Positions 1 through 13,253 of a stretch of DNA of 64,000 nucleotides are shown piece after piece. Where the stretch lies: NCBI GenBank assembly GCA_021234535.1, contig SFZH01000008.1:2852001-2916000 (forward strand), given 5' to 3'. Every line of letters begins with the position of its first letter. Within the stretch, counting starts at the first letter, position 1. The notes under the pieces are model-generated. The model made no database searches. It was not told the origin of the DNA and saw only the letters and a program-made list of their open reading frames with translations. The position numbers and the translations under genes are program-made. The stretch comes from Stichopus chloronotus (Eukaryota > Echinodermata > Holothuroidea > Aspidochirotida > Stichopodidae).

Positions 1-74
1 AATACATAATGAAAAATGTCTCTCCCTAGCTCTGCAGATCGGAATTTTGTTAGTTAAAGCTCACTGTTTTTATA

Positions 75-351
75 CCTACAGAGTTCAGGTTAACATTGAT
101 GACCTTTAACCATACTGCTTTTCATGCCTGAGCTACAGTAGGGAGAAGTCTAAAGTGTGTGTGTGGGATGTCAAAATAAGGATATAAAAAAAATTAACCT
201 TTTTTTTCTGTGTACTGTTAACATACTTTTCAACTGAATTTACCATGGACAGATCATCTTTTGCCATAGACCTGTTAACGAGATATATACCAGATTTGGA
301 AGAAGAAAATTCAGAAGAATAATGTGATATGTATTGTCCATCCTCCTTTAA
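75..351 (+). repeat. Interspersed repeat R0, copy 1
   Basis: This stretch aligns by eye with 4961-5232. Shared blocks include an 'agagttcaggt' start, a 'gtgtgggatgtca'-like block followed by an A-run, 'gagatatat', 'gatttggaagaa' and a 'cctccttt' end. It has no open frame and no visible terminal inverted repeat. The family is not recognised; it is probably an old non-coding transposon derivative. Confidence 0.55.
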
Positions 352-3300
352 TAATGAACAGAAAACCAGTATCTCATATCAATTTTGTCACCACAAAAAA
401 GTGCACACACAAAAGTAAGAAACAAAAAAGCATCTTTCGTAAATTGCTTTCTACAGTATACGAGCAGTTTCTACAAAAGGATTTGAACATTTTATAATGT
501 CACTGAGAGGAAGTTGATATCCATTTGTAGTAAATTTTTTGTTGTTGTTGTGATTGAGTAGGGTGATTGTTTTCTGTGACCTTTAGACCTTGGGCTCAAA
601 TTAATGAGAGCAGTTTCAAAACTCAGATGCAACTTGAATTCAGGCCAGTGTTGATAAATATGGAACAAAATAGTGTTACAGTTTTTCATTAAAACAATAG
701 AAGGTTAAAGATTTTTAAAAAGCTGTTTGGTTTTGGTACGTCATTGTAGTTTGACATTCTTCTGTATTCTGGAGTCGTCCCTACAATCATTCTCCTTGCT
801 TGATTTGTGGAATGGCATACAGCATAATTAGTATGTAGTTCATGAACTTGCCCTGCCGTCTCCAAACCCTAGTGCTACAGTATCTATGGACTCCCATCAT
901 ATGGCCCTCATTACATAAGCATAAATTCAAATCATTGGCCTTCATGGTTTTACTGTAACTGTGGGCCAAGAACTGTCATCGGTAAAAAGTGGCATTCTGA
1001 CAAACAACAAAAACGTAATTTGCGGACATATGCTAAATATCGCCATTGCAGCTACAGGCAGGTGTTTGTGTCTGCTACCATGGTGACCGATTGCTCCCGT
1101 TTCCACCTGTTTTTCTCACCCATGGAGAGAGAGATTTTGACAAATACCAGACTAAACCATTTCCTGAAGTGAAGTGGCCTTCAGTGTCACAGCTGCTTGT
1201 AATGTGTATAATGTCAGTCAGTCACACAGAAACACATGTGGAAAATAATTTGTCTATTATTAGCCTATGGTATTTCCATAGTGATGTGTATAGAGATATT
1301 AGTGCTTTGGAGGAGAGGTTGCCGCCCTCTATCGCCCGAATTTTAAGGTGGAGAGGTTGTCCTGAAAGCTTCCTGCAGATTGTACTGTGTCTTACTGTAG
1401 AATGTGTAGATCTGTGCTGTTACTGTACAAAGTGTTTGCATCTTGACCAAACTTCAAACTTGCATAACCATAGTCAGTGAAGAACCTTGGTGTACCCGAA
1501 AATGCAACTTCCATTAGGCTGTCTGTTGTGAAGACATTATACAATATTTTTCTGTGCACCTTAAGATGACATCATATCTACAGACATAGCAGGCATGATA
1601 ATGAAGTGTCCTTAGGCGTACATGCTTAATTTTGTCACATACTTGAGTGAAACGTCCGATCTGGTCAGTAGTACGTTCCAGCTCTGGGTCCTGGCGTCGT
1701 TGGTCGGGTACCAGGTGCAAACACTGGCAGTTACCTTTTGATCTAGTGAATAATATATTGTGCATTGTGCTGCCTCTCTACCCAAAACAGCTTCCCTTTT
1801 TATTGGCAAACATTGACCAAAATATCAGGTTTCTTTTCAATCTGGTCTCCTCCAGTATTGGAAGATTAATGTTCTTTTAACATCAAGATTTTGCAATTCT
1901 CCTTGTCCCTCAGAAATAAAGTCTTTCGTCTGAAATGTTTTATCAGTTGGTCTTTGCATGAGCTATTGGATTACCCCTTAACAAAAAATAGAGAGAAGGT
2001 GGCAACATGTTCTACTACTTTTCTGAGATTTTTGGTGTTGATCCTATCTTTGTGTTCTTTGCTGATTTATTGATTTTGGAGGGCTATGCTCTTACAGCAT
2101 CTTGTCACACAAACTGTCCTGCACCCACACTAGAACTGATAGTTGACATGTTCACATAATCACATTCTGTCTATCGATTTGTAAACTTCGTTCAATTCAA
2201 CCTTGTGAGCATTTTGGATTGAACTGTAGTAGGTACTGTAGAAGGTATCATCAAGTGTGTTAATTAGTTTGTCCTCAATGACAAATAACAATAAAATGTC
2301 TTCAAAGTCCTCAAAATTTGTCCTCAGTGACTATAAAGGGATATATTGGGTTTGTTGTATAGAAAGAAAAATAACATTTTTTTAAACCAGTGGACACAGA
2401 TTGATAGATTCTGCCAATGACACAGGATGGTAACTTCCTTTTCAAGAAAATAAGTTAGAATAATTTAAAAAAATTAAATTAAAAAAACTTCGTTCTCACA
2501 AACTTTTCCAAAATTCAAATGAACTCCATCTTCTGTAAATCATCTTACGCATAATAATTCGGAGAAGATGAAGCTACGTAGTTGCTGTTTAGTGATGAGA
2601 CTGAATGGTTTGGCAGTGATAAAAGCTAAGTATGTACTTTTGTTTTCCATTTTGATGTTCTTATATTTTAAATTGCAGTATTTCCCTTTACAATAACACA
2701 ACTGGAAACAAGATTTTTCACATGTCCCTGCCAACAAATTTAGGGAAAAGGGACTTTCGAAGGATAGACAAAAAAATTGTGAGTAGGAGTGATTCACTTT
2801 ACAGCTGGTATTATTGTGTGCCTATGTACATGTACACTTGAAGTGCAACAAGTGACAAACAAATGGAGTTCCTTTTTCCACCTATGCTTAGAGTATGCAG
2901 TCAGAAATACTGTACTGTAAATTTCAAAAAGTAAATTGATGTAGAAGTTCCTTTAACACTAAAGTAAGTTTGGGGCAGCAGATAATTACATATTGTAAAT
3001 GATGTTCCTCCTAGTGATGTCTAGATGTAGTCTGCGCATGGTGCATGGTTGTACATTATGCTGGATATATTGCAAAGTCACATGCCGCTAGACGATTTTA
3101 CTGCACTTCGTGTTTGCTGATTGTCAACGATCTGTCTCTTTTGGACATGCTCATATTCCTGTCTGCCTGCTGAGAGCCCGCTGCCTGTGGTGGCATCTTA
3201 CCCAAGAGGACTTGCACAGATTTTTGGTTTGTTGGGTTGTGCAAGTTTGGGAACTTTCCCAGTCTTCCTCTCTTTAGTCAATTTTGATCTAACTCTCTTG

Positions 3301-4960
3301 ACTTTGAAGTCACCATTGTCATCTTGGTTATCGCTGGCAAAATTAGCCGTTCTGTTTCTTCACCCCGGCGATTGGTAATAAGTCGAAGATCGCTCTCGTA
3401 ATTTCCCAAACGTGTTTCTATTAGATTCCTCTGGCAGCGATGACAGCACCGGCTTTTTTCTTGGGAAGTCCACAGATTGTCTCATATATTGTGATGCTTT
3501 TTTTTTTTTCTTTTTGTGAGGTATGCTTGGCGTTTCTGTTGGAGGAGAGAGTGAAATGATTCCTTAATTACACAGCGAGCAAATACGTTGTTCAGTGGCC
3601 TCCGCTGTCACGCAATTAACTCAATCAGCTGCCTTGGTTATGATGAGTCAGCATCAACTGCAGTTCTCTTTTCATGATGATTTTGTGGCTTTACTCTGAT
3701 TTTTACCAGGAAATATGACAAATTTAATCCATCGTTTTTTTTTCCTTGAGAGGTTGTTTGTAAGATGGCAGCTCTTAAACCTGATCATGCTGTTCATGAA
3801 GTCTGTGTCAGTAATGTCACTCAGTTCTTAGCCAGACCAAGTCTCAATATTTCATAGTTTTTTTTATACTGAACAATGAAACGTTCATTGAATTTGAAAA
3901 ACCCCTAAAATTGTCCACGGTTGTGCCTCAGTGAGCCAGAGAAAGAATCAAAACAGTTTTTGAGTACTTGAGAAGAGAAACCATCCATTTTTGTTGTAGT
4001 AGATATGTTGGGTTTCTTTTAAATTTTACTGAGCAAGGTAGTGTAATAGTCTTATCTGTTAGCATATATACTGTGCATATGTATTGTATACTGTTTCTGT
4101 GATACCATTGCAGTAAGATGGGTTCTTGGAACTGCCTCCACAAAAGCCTGACAAGTGCAGCTTTGGAACTCTATTGAAGTTAGTCTTGACAGGAGGACAG
4201 TTACAAAAAAGACTGAACATTCTTTTAATATGCAAGGCTTTGAATTTCCAATGTGACACTTAACCTGCACTATCCATTGTGCAAACATTATCAGAAACAA
4301 TTAGGTTTGGCACTGGATGTTTTGAACATAATGCTTCTTAATTTTTAGAGAACAGGAAAGTTTCATTTTGACATTTTCCTTCTGTTGTTGTGGTCCGTGG
4401 TTGAGAAAGCTTTCGTTTTATGCTAAGGTGGAAAGTATGGAATTCTTTGTGTTTACTATTTATTTTGCCTAAATACAACTCAGATTGCTTGATACACGAG
4501 ATTCATGCTTTTGACATTTGCAGGAAGATTGTTACAAAAATGTGTTAACTTTTTGTACAAATACAGACCTTTCCTACTTTATAACTCACTTGAATAATGG
4601 GCTTTATTTCACTGTTGTTTTGTAAGATGTTCCATAGATGTTATCTGTACCATATTATACGGGGGTGTGACAGTTGTACCAACCGTTGAGCAGGACAGTG
4701 GTAGCTCATTACAAAGCAGTGACCACTGTCAAATGCCATTCTTGGGACTCCATAATGTGTTGTTGCTCAGTTAGAACCATGGCTCCACAGCTCAGGAGTG
4801 TTTAAGAGTTACTTGAGAGGATGGAGATGATGATCCACCCCAGAATTCATAGCAACAGCAGCAGCAGCAACTGTATCCTGCTACAAACCAAACTGGGATG
4901 TATGCTTGGGATGTTTTGTACACTACCTGAGAACTTTAAGATGTCAGCAATTTTTCAGAG
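352..4960. other. No gene recognised
   Basis: AT-rich sequence with only short, overlapping open frames on both strands. The longest (1046-1480, 144 codons) has a cysteine- and histidine-rich composition without recognisable motifs and no clear splice context. Poly-T runs lie near 3500 and 3736, and a short CAG run near 4857-4870. Probably intron or intergenic DNA. Confidence 0.5.
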
Positions 4961-5232
4961 TTTGCAGAGTTCAGGTGAACGGTGATGATCTTAGACCAAA
5001 TGACCTTCCATATTCAAAGCTAGGGAGAGGCGCAAAATACGTGTGGGGCGTCAGCATTAAAAAAAAAAAAAAATTATCTACTGGGCCACTTTCTGACCAA
5101 ATTTGCCAAATTGGGAGATCATTTTCTGATACAGATCCGCTGGAGAGATATATGCCTTCAGAGGATTTGGAAGAAAAAAGTGCAAAATGTTACGTTAGAT
5201 GTATGTGTCAACTGCCTACCCTCCTTTGAAGC
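4961..5232 (+). repeat. Interspersed repeat R0, copy 2
   Basis: Second copy of the repeat at 75-351, collinear from 'gcagagttcaggt' to 'ccctccttt'. It contains a run of 15 A at about 5059-5073 where copy 1 has a shorter A-run. A tRNA-like SINE starts about 10 bases after its end, so the SINE may have inserted at its edge or the two may form one composite unit. Confidence 0.55.
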
Positions 5233-5242
5233 TTTATTTGAC

Positions 5243-5404
5243 TGGTGGTGTGGCGGAGTGGATAAAGTTTGTGGCATTTGAAGCAATGAAGCTTAGCAAC
5301 CAGGAGATCTGAGATTTGATCCTCAGTCAAGACATAGTAAGTTGGGTTTTTAATCCAAGAGTAATCTAAGGTTTCCAATTTAAACTGAGATTGTGAAAAA
5401 AAAG
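5243..5404 (+). repeat. tRNA-Ser/Leu-like SINE
   Basis: The sequence starting near 5245 resembles the 5' half of a class II tRNA. TGGCGGAGTGG (5251-5261) fits an RNA polymerase III A box. GATTTGATCCT (5313-5323) is a degenerate B box about 62 bases downstream, a spacing that leaves room for a long variable arm as in Ser or Leu tRNAs. The acceptor stem does not close, so this is not a functional tRNA gene. A non-tRNA body of about 75 bases and an A-run (about 5397-5404) follow, as expected for a SINE. No target duplication was found by eye. Confidence 0.55.
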
Positions 5405-8400
5405 TGACAAATTTAACCTAAAACTGTTGATTTGGTAGCCACCCGATGTGAAGATGAAATATACTGTAGGCTATAAGCCATGGACTTCTTCCACACTTGT
5501 GTATTGTCAAGAGAACTGTCCTTCAAGGGCCTGAGTTGTTTTTATTCATTACAGCCAACACAAAGGATATCTACCCATCTTTTGTTCCATTGACTACTGT
5601 AGCCAATCCCTGGAATTTTTCACAAACACCCAGTTTGACTGAGAACTGATTTTGAATGAATCTACTTAGCTGATGTTATTTTGTACCATAGTTGGTACCT
5701 AGAACTTTATATTTGCATTAATGATAGAGGTGACAATTCGGTTTGATCAAGGAGTTCCTTACAGCACACACCACCACGAGTGGTTTATGGTACACATGGT
5801 ATTCTGTTGGCTTGTCATATAGCTAATTACTGTACAGTAGGTATTCTCTGTTTATACATATTTACTTACAATGTGTTAGTCTGAATTTCAGACCTGATGA
5901 AAGGCGGCCATGATGAAGGGTTGGTATTTCATTCAGGTGCTACGTATCTAATAGTGTGTATAACTACTTTGTTAAGTATCGTGATAATTTATTTTATCTC
6001 TGACTGTGGGAATGAAAGTGATTAACATGATCCACTGAACACTTATGTTCTGATGTGATAAAAGCAGTTATGTAGTTGACAAAATTCAGTTTGAGGTAAT
6101 TTATTCCTCATCTGCAGCTCAAGGGTAAGATTCAAGGTGGCCATTATTGAATGAGCAGTTCAATGTTATATTCTAACAGTACAGTTTATAAATAGTATCA
6201 GGTATAGTACAGTATGTATTGATGATACTACATCTGGAGGTTATTCAGTATGTAACAGGTATTTGACCTTGGCTTTTGCCAGAAAGGGGGGGGGGGGGGG
6301 AGAATAAGGAGATTTGTCCTCCCCTTCAACAGTGAGAAGAATCCCCCTTTTTCACTGCCATCAAAATGTAAATATTTAATTATCTGATTTTACTGTAATT
6401 GTTACTTAAGAAGAGGACTCTATGCAGCTATGTTTGAACTTACATCAATAAGCAGCCTTTAAAAGCCCTCAAATTGTGCCTTACACAGGTCTTGGAGCAA
6501 ACATTTGTCCTCCCTGAACCCATTTGTAACTTTTGCCAAGGACGGAATCAATTTGGAATCATGGTTTAGCAGTAATAAATCCCACACTCTTTGTGTTACT
6601 GACCGTGTAGTCCCTGTCCATTCATGTGTAACTTGCTGATAACACTACTGTCCTCAGTGCTATAGCATTGTGACATAAGTGGGTGTGCTTTGTACTTAGT
6701 GAACATATAATTGAAGTGAAGGTTAATGTTTTGAGTAGTTCAATAACATTGCATCATTGTATGAGAGTAGCATTAATTTTGAGTCTACATTTGTTACAAA
6801 CTTACTATGGTACAGTACAAGATGAGTGAGCTCAGTTACTGTAGATTGTTTTTTAATGATTGGTTGCAACTGTATGGTGATGATTCAAATGTGTAAGTAT
6901 AACTGTAAAATGTCTGAGTTGATGATAATGAAGCTGTATTCCTCAAGGTGACTTCTCCTCCCTGTTAAGATGGAGTGATTTACAGTGAGAATATTGTATG
7001 ATGTTTGCATTGCATCACAATGTAGCACTACAGGAAACTGTTTGGTTTGGAAGCCTTATCTTTTAGGGTTTTTTTTTTTAAGCTTGTGTTAAAAATTTCA
7101 CCAAACTTAAAACCTTCGCCCACAGAATGAAATGAATGAAATAAAACAAAGTAAGGAAAGGATGAAAATGTTTCTATTAACTGAATTGCAATGTGTGGCC
7201 TAATTCTATTGTTAGTCTGGATTCATAAGATGCACGCAATTTTTATTGTGTCGAATTATGTGTATTTGTTCTGCCGTCAGCAGCTTACCCACCTCCATTT
7301 TGTCATTTGCATTACCAAGATGCTATTTTAAAAACTGTAACTTCCTCTAGTCTTGAGCCTACCTGTACTTCCACTGTAAAACTATTCTTGCTATTGTGCC
7401 CACATCGGCCCCTTGAGATTCTAAGGGGGAGTCCATGAATGGCAGCCTCCCCGATAAAATATTTCTTTGGATTAGGAGTTAATACAATGGAGAAAGATAC
7501 AGTAAGGAGAGGCACCCTGCCAATCTAAATATTCTTGCCATCTTCCCTGTGAATAATCATCCCTGAGGGGGGAAAGTGGGCTTAGGTGAATCTGCTTGTG
7601 AATGAACTTCACAATGAGAGAATGACTGGTTCTGTGCACTGTTGTGCTTAATTGAAAAGTAAACAGCGAAGACTTGTGTAAATAGTCTTTCTGGCTTAGT
7701 TTGTCTTGTCTTGGGACAATCTTTCACCACAGTTTGTATTGCTGGTTGAACATTATGGCATAATATTATGTAGGCAGTCTAAGTGTTGTTCTGGGTACAG
7801 GCAGTGGTTTTGTAAGATTTGATAGGATGAACAACATTTACTACCTTGAAGGGCAGTTACTTTATGATGCTTTCAAGTCTCTGGCTTTAAAGACAAAAAC
7901 TCATCACCCCAGACAGTTTCAGTTCTCCCAACCACCTACAGTACCTCTAGTCCCTCCCTCAGCCTGTCTTAAATTCCTCCACATGTAATCAAAACAAAGG
8001 ATCCCTGTGTACGCTGTGTAATACGAGCTGCTCTGCATCTTTCGAATTTGCTGTCAATCTAAGAGTACTGTAACTTAGAACCAGTTGAGAATTTTGCTTT
8101 CCTGGAGGTAAAAATATAGCTTAGGGTGATGCAATACAGCCTTTAATATTACAACTTAACATCCGGTTACTACTAGTGTTTTCACTGGGAACAAGGGTGT
8201 TGGAGTATCTGCACAGTATATTCTGCACCAATTTAAAGTTTCTACCCGGTTCCTTCATAAAGTGGAAATTGTTTGCTTCACTCCTCACTTGCCAGTACCT
8301 GTGTGAACACAGTGTGTCACATGGCTGAATACCATACAGAGCAAATCGTACAAAATGGAATTTTCTTCTTTTCCTGTGGGAAAATCAGTGGAACTTTTAA

Positions 8401-9154
8401 TGAGGCGGTGTAGCTAGGTGTATGTAGTGAACTAGTAAGATCCCTACTCTCAAATGTGATGTGTTGTGCTAATGTTAACAATACGGCCAATGTTTTGGTC
8501 GGGGATCCAGACACCTAAGGGGTATGACAAAAGATCGCAGTTACAAAAAGAGTCAGAAAACAGATAAATTATATGATGAGCCATGCTGTAGTAATTGTGA
8601 GTTAATTGTAGGTCTGTATTCCTTGATTAACCAGGCTTCTTTGATCTTAATCCTGAATGCTACTGTCTACGTAAAGTTGAGTTGTTTTTCTTTGTATACG
8701 TTCTATATTACGTATGGTTCAAACTGTTGTATATATTTGCCTGAAGAGGAAGATGTGATATCGTGTAGAACATTTGCATTTTAAAAATGCCTCTCAAGAA
8801 CTTTCTTGCTTGTACTTGCTCTTTGTTTGGTTTTATAACTGTACAACACTTCCAAAATATCCTTACTTCGACGGAAAATTTCATGTTTCCTTTATTAACA
8901 TAAAGCGCAACAACTTTAATAATCTAATAAGTTGCACTGAACAAAGAAAATAGGGGACACAAAAGAATAAGAACTTTGGTCATCTGTGCCACCGGTAACT
9001 CTTATCTAGCTGACCGGATCTTGCAGATTCCTGGCAGATTTGTAGCTGTTTATTTTTAGTTGTAAGCCATTGATAAATCTCTGTGATTCTTGATGCCATG
9101 GATCAGGTGTTGGTGTTTACTGTTTTCCAATGTACCATTTGCTGACACCTGCAA
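5405..9154. other. No gene recognised
   Basis: AT-rich DNA without a credible exon. It contains 15 consecutive G at 6286-6300, which could form a G-quadruplex or be a length-variable homopolymer. The short open frames (for example 7312-7515 and 8524-8784) have no recognisable protein features. Confidence 0.5.
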
Positions 9155-9372
9155 AGAATTACAGCTTTGTCTCATCTCATATTTATAGGGTAAGGAAAAG
9201 AGATATTGCGTGCTACTGGTTGTAATTGATTGTAGGCATGCATGAATTTTAATAGCATGCAATCTGTATGCAGATTGAGTCAGAATGCATGCAAGTGGTG
9301 AGTTCCCGGACATGAATGTCAAAGCTGGTGCATGAGTATTACCTATAATACTGTACACATCTGTCGTGTGGG
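9155..9372 (+). repeat. Repeat R2, copy A (5' truncated)
   Basis: Aligns with the later part of copy B (9494-9828). Shared blocks include 'agctttgtct', 'atatttat', 'gtgctactgg', 'catgaattttaatag', 'ctgtatgcagatt' and 'gctggtgcatgag'. It lacks the 50-nt hairpin found at the start of copies B and C. No coding capacity. Confidence 0.6.
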
Positions 9373-9493
9373 GTATTAAAGATCACTTTTGATGCCTGAA
9401 AGAGTAAAATGTTTCAGAATGTCAATGAAACCTATACTTCCTTTACTTTTTTGAGAAGTGTCTTATAAATACACTGTATCTTTTTTTGCACGT

Positions 9494-9828
9494 CCTTCCC
9501 AGCAGGTTTTGGTATGTAACGCTTCTGTAACGTTCACACCAAAACCCCTGCGGACGCTTAGAGCTTTGTCTTATCTAGGATCCAAGGTCTCTATATTTAT
9601 GAGTCTTTCTTAACGTCTGATGATTGGTTTAAAATAGCATGAATATGTATAGTCTAACGAAAAGAAGTATTGAGTGCTACTGGATGTATTGATAACGTCG
9701 GCGTACATGAATTTTAATAGCTTTCAATCTGTATGCAGATTCAGTCCGAATCCAGCGCTAGTTCACGAATGTTGGTATCACAAATCCAGTCAGAGCTGAT
9801 GCATGAGAAATACACGTCTGTTGTGCCA
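9494..9828 (+). repeat. Repeat R2, copy B, with terminal hairpin
   Basis: A unit of about 335 bp, repeated in reverse orientation at 13254-13591 and in part at 9155-9372. It begins with a 50-nt hairpin at 9502-9551: a 20-21 bp stem whose arms read GCAGGTTTTGGTATGTAACG and CGTTCACACCAAAACCCCTG(C), around a 9-nt loop. The rest contains 'tatatttatgagtctttctt' and 'ctgtatgcagattcagt'. No protein and no matching inverted repeat at the far end. The class is not recognised. Confidence 0.65.
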
Positions 9829-10172
9829 GCTATTCTGTGTGTTGTTCTCTCTCCACTAGTGCACTGTGTGTTTTGGTGTGAACTCTGGGGGAGGTTGCAT
9901 TTTCTGCTCAACATTTTTTTTCTCTAAAAAATTATTCATTGAGTCAAAATATACTTAATATGAGAATTTTTGACTCACTAAAAATTTCAGTTTTTTGCAA
10001 CTTTGCATAAGTAGTACACATGTGGATGGTACACTGCATCAACCTGAGAAACCAAAGTGAAACCCTCTTTATTTCCTCTATTCCTATGTTTTCATCGATT
10101 CCTGAAAATCGGAATTGGGTAGTTTCTACTCATACCCTTCAGGTACCTGACCAAAGTGTCATCTGTATTGTT
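9829..10172. other. No gene; small inverted repeat
   Basis: Nothing coding is recognised. TGAGTCAAAA (9940-9949) and TTTTGACTCA (9968-9977) form a perfect 10-bp stem with an 18-nt loop in AT-rich surroundings. Confidence 0.4.
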
Positions 10173-10733
10173 ATTGTAGTGCGCCGCACTACAATCTTGT
10201 CATTATCGGTCGACCAGCAATTTCTTTCGTTGAGCCCTGTACGGCTCATAACGCCTGTCCTGCGCGAAATGTAACTTAGTTCATACAAATATGCATGCTT
10301 GACCTAGCAATAGCAGTATAGTGCGAGCTATGGTCGTCTTCAAACCAAAATCTACTAAGGAAAAGCAAACGCCACAACTACAAGAACAATTTAAGGAGTT
10401 AAAGTGATGACAGCACCCTGCGGATAAATTTCTAGAAAATGTCATGAAATGTGGTTCGGCCTCTCCCAATGAGGTGATAAACGTGGAGTGTCAATACGAT
10501 GTGTGACATACGGTATATAGTAATGATAAGTGTCGGCAATTTAAAAACATTGTGAGAGAGTTCCAAAGGAATTTTTGTTTCGTCCAGCGGAATATAAAAA
10601 AAAAATTGGATCGGGAAAGGGGTCGACAGGAAACGGCACTCCTTTCCCAAAAATGCTAACTCTTATGAGGAGTGGATCAACAGAGACTGACTCACTCCCA
10701 ACAAAAAGGACTTAGCCTACCACGCACTACAAT
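10173..10733. mobile_element. Candidate DNA transposon remnant with 11-bp TIRs
   Basis: ATTGTAGTGCG at 10173-10183 is matched by its complement CGCACTACAAT at 10723-10733, bounding a 561-bp unit. The left end is part of a perfect 23-nt palindrome (10173-10195), because the TIR is followed at once by its own complement. The interior is richer in CpG than its flanks and has short open frames on both strands with no recognised domain. No target duplication is obvious. The TIR is short, so chance cannot be excluded, but the same 11-mer occurring three times in a plausible layout is suggestive. Confidence 0.4.
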
Positions 10734-11969
10734 TCCGCGTATTTGTGGGCAAATGCAGTTCTAGTTAACTTTGGAATTTCTACAGTACCGTGCTGCACAT
10801 CATACTTGATGTGGAAGGACCTTTCTAGTGTACTGCATACACTTTACACACTCATTAATAGTTCCACAGGTTTTCCATGGGAGAAAATAAAAACTTACAT
10901 TTTTAAATTTTTTGGTCATATTTTATTACAAGAAGGAGTAAAAGGAAAATAGATTAATCATGTTCTTCATGCTTAAAATGCTGCCACCACATGCTCATGT
11001 ACATGCATCGACCTGCAACTGCCCTTTGAACGTCTGACCAGGAGAAAAAACTGCCAACCGTCCCTTAGTAATACAGTGTGGACTGACTTCTCCGAACAGC
11101 AGCGCTGTATTTCAAGAAACTGTGATATGAAAGCACTTATTGGTGGTAAAAGTGACCCAACCAGGGCGACTTTTCCTAGAGTTCAAATTTTCGTGCAGAT
11201 TTCTTGATGTCTGAATGCATTGTACAAGCGTGCCATTTCCCCCTCAAGTTGGTGGTATATATGAAGCCATAACTTTCATATTGCGCTCCACAATGGCGCT
11301 TTGCTGAGATGGTCATACCTGAACCGGTCTGTTCTAGGCATACCCCTGTACATATGAATATGCTGTATTTTTGTCATTTCAGAATGAGTGCCAGGTGAAT
11401 TCCTTGAGTGCTCGGTATTAAAGCCTGGCACCAACTGGCATGGACACTTACCTGAAGCAATATTCACTGACTGTATTGTAATGTTATTGCAATGTAATGA
11501 ATATTCAGTTGTGTTTAAAGTAAACAATATTGCAAGAATGTAAGTGTCACGCAGTTATTAGGTAAGCAGCCAAGGAGCGTACAGTATATAGTAGAAGGCA
11601 CGCCACGTGTTCGTTCTCTTCCACCCTGGCTGTTCACCAGACATCACGCACCTTTCGTTGTTATATTTCATTGTTTGAGAGACATCTTCTGCATTATGTT
11701 ATTTTCTAAGGAATTAATATTGAATACATACAAGTAGATTCAATGGTTGTCTCCTGTATCATTTCTGCCTCAAAGAACTCTACGATTATTTTATAAGAAA
11801 ACGACATAAATGGAGAATGAAAATAACCAAAACTGCCCATAGAGCCAATGCTGGAGCCATTCCGGTAATTCCCTTGTCACTACTTTTGGTATTTGATCTC
11901 CAGCAGGAAGTTTTATAAAAGAATTTTTAACCACTGTGTGACTTTTTAGTGTAAAATTCAAATTTTAAA
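10734..11969. other. No gene recognised
   Basis: AT-rich, no credible exon or repeat seen. The short minus-strand frame at 11276-11527 has no recognisable features. Confidence 0.45.
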
Positions 11970-12056
11970 GACGGAACCGAGGGTTACTGATGTGTGCTAG
12001 CTGGTAGTGATAGTGACGTGACTGCATAAACCCAGGTTTAAATCTTTTGTTTTTGA
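11970..12056 (+). repeat. Possible tRNA-derived SINE remnant
   Basis: The segment holds a weak A-box-like 'tagctggtagtg' (about 11998-12009) and a B-box-like 'aggtttaaatct' about 45 bases downstream, followed by a T-rich stretch. The order and spacing fit a decayed tRNA-like promoter, but both boxes are imperfect and no cloverleaf closes. Confidence 0.25.
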
Positions 12057-13192
12057 TTGAATTGTAGTTTGTCCACTTCTGTATTCAGGAATTCTTGTCT
12101 TTGCGGAAGTAATGAATCAGGTTCTTTGACTGCTATTTATCAGCAAATGCCAGCAAAATAAGATTTGAACAAATTTGAGAAGTTTCCTCCATTTATGCAG
12201 TACTTTACGTGACAAAAACATCATTGAGTGTGCCAGTGTGGCCTTGGCATTTTTAGATCATTCAATTTTTAGGTATCTACGTAATGTACTCATCTTGTAT
12301 TTTAGCTGGCTTAATACCGTTGTAAAACTAGTTTCCATTCTCAGTGTTTGAGACCTTGTGAGCTACATGTGTCATTAACTATTGGAAAGGGATGATTGAT
12401 TTTAGGAATTATTTGGCACCATTCTGTATGTGATGGATTGCTTCTTGTCCATAAATAATATACGTCAATATAAATTTGTTTTGAAAATTTTCTCATTGTA
12501 ACTGAGGCAGTTTATACTATGTAATGAAAAAATGTTATGTCAGCCTGAGAAAATATTTCAGCCTGAAGTATGTGGAGCATGAAGGAAACTGCTCAAAAAA
12601 ATGACTATCCTGCGGTTTGTTAAATGGTTTCTTATTAACAGTATCAATCCTCTATCCTACTGAATTGCTCTTGAAAATTATAGTGTGCAATAATTTTGTC
12701 ATTCTTTTGGTTCTTTTTGTTTTGTCTTAATTTTTGGAATGATGTTGATTACCATAGCAACTAACTGCTAATCATATCATTCACTTGAATGCCACTGTGA
12801 TAAAGTAATTACGAAAATACCCTCTGAAGTCAATTTATTAACTTGAGTGATGTGGCTGAGCAGTTTAGGAATTTGTTGTATTTCTAAACTGAACACTCAA
12901 AAAGCTATTTTCAGACTCACAGAAGTGGCATTGCATGATTGGAAACTGTTCATGTTTTTCCATTCTCGTAACAAATGAATCAGCTTGGAATTTGTGTTTT
13001 AGGTTTATGGCTGTCTGTGATTTACACTGACACTTTTAGGACTGAAGTTTTCAAGTTACCAGTGAAGTGTCATCCCTTGTGTAGGAAATTAGCAGAGTGA
13101 GTTGTGTTTGCGCTGGGCTCCAACTCTGTGAGCAACCCATTGTCAGAGTGTGCGTGAACCGGGTACAATGTAGTGTACAGAGATGCAATTGC
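12057..13192. other. No gene recognised
   Basis: AT-rich non-coding DNA; no long open frame, splice-bounded exon or repeat was recognised. Confidence 0.45.
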
Positions 13193-13235
13193 CATCACTA
13201 GGGGCAACAACAGTCATCACTAGGGGCAACAACAA
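13193..13235 (+). repeat. 22-bp tandem duplication
   Basis: Two adjacent copies of a 22-bp unit containing 'catcactaggggcaacaac' start at 13193 and 13215. They sit about 20 bases outside the edge of R2 copy C. Confidence 0.7.
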
Positions 13236-13253
13236 TGGCTGTTACAGCATTAG

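Noticed and set aside
1046..1480. 144-codon open frame on the + strand
   Set aside because: Composition is odd (many Cys/His), no motif or splice context; its length is within chance for a 64-kb window.
5245..5340. Functional tRNA-Ser gene
   Set aside because: The acceptor stem does not pair and the B box is degenerate; better explained as a SINE head.
6286..6300. Poly-G runs here and at 43446 and 54258 as functional G-quadruplexes
   Set aside because: Single homopolymer tracts are common replication or assembly artefacts; no regulatory context was visible.
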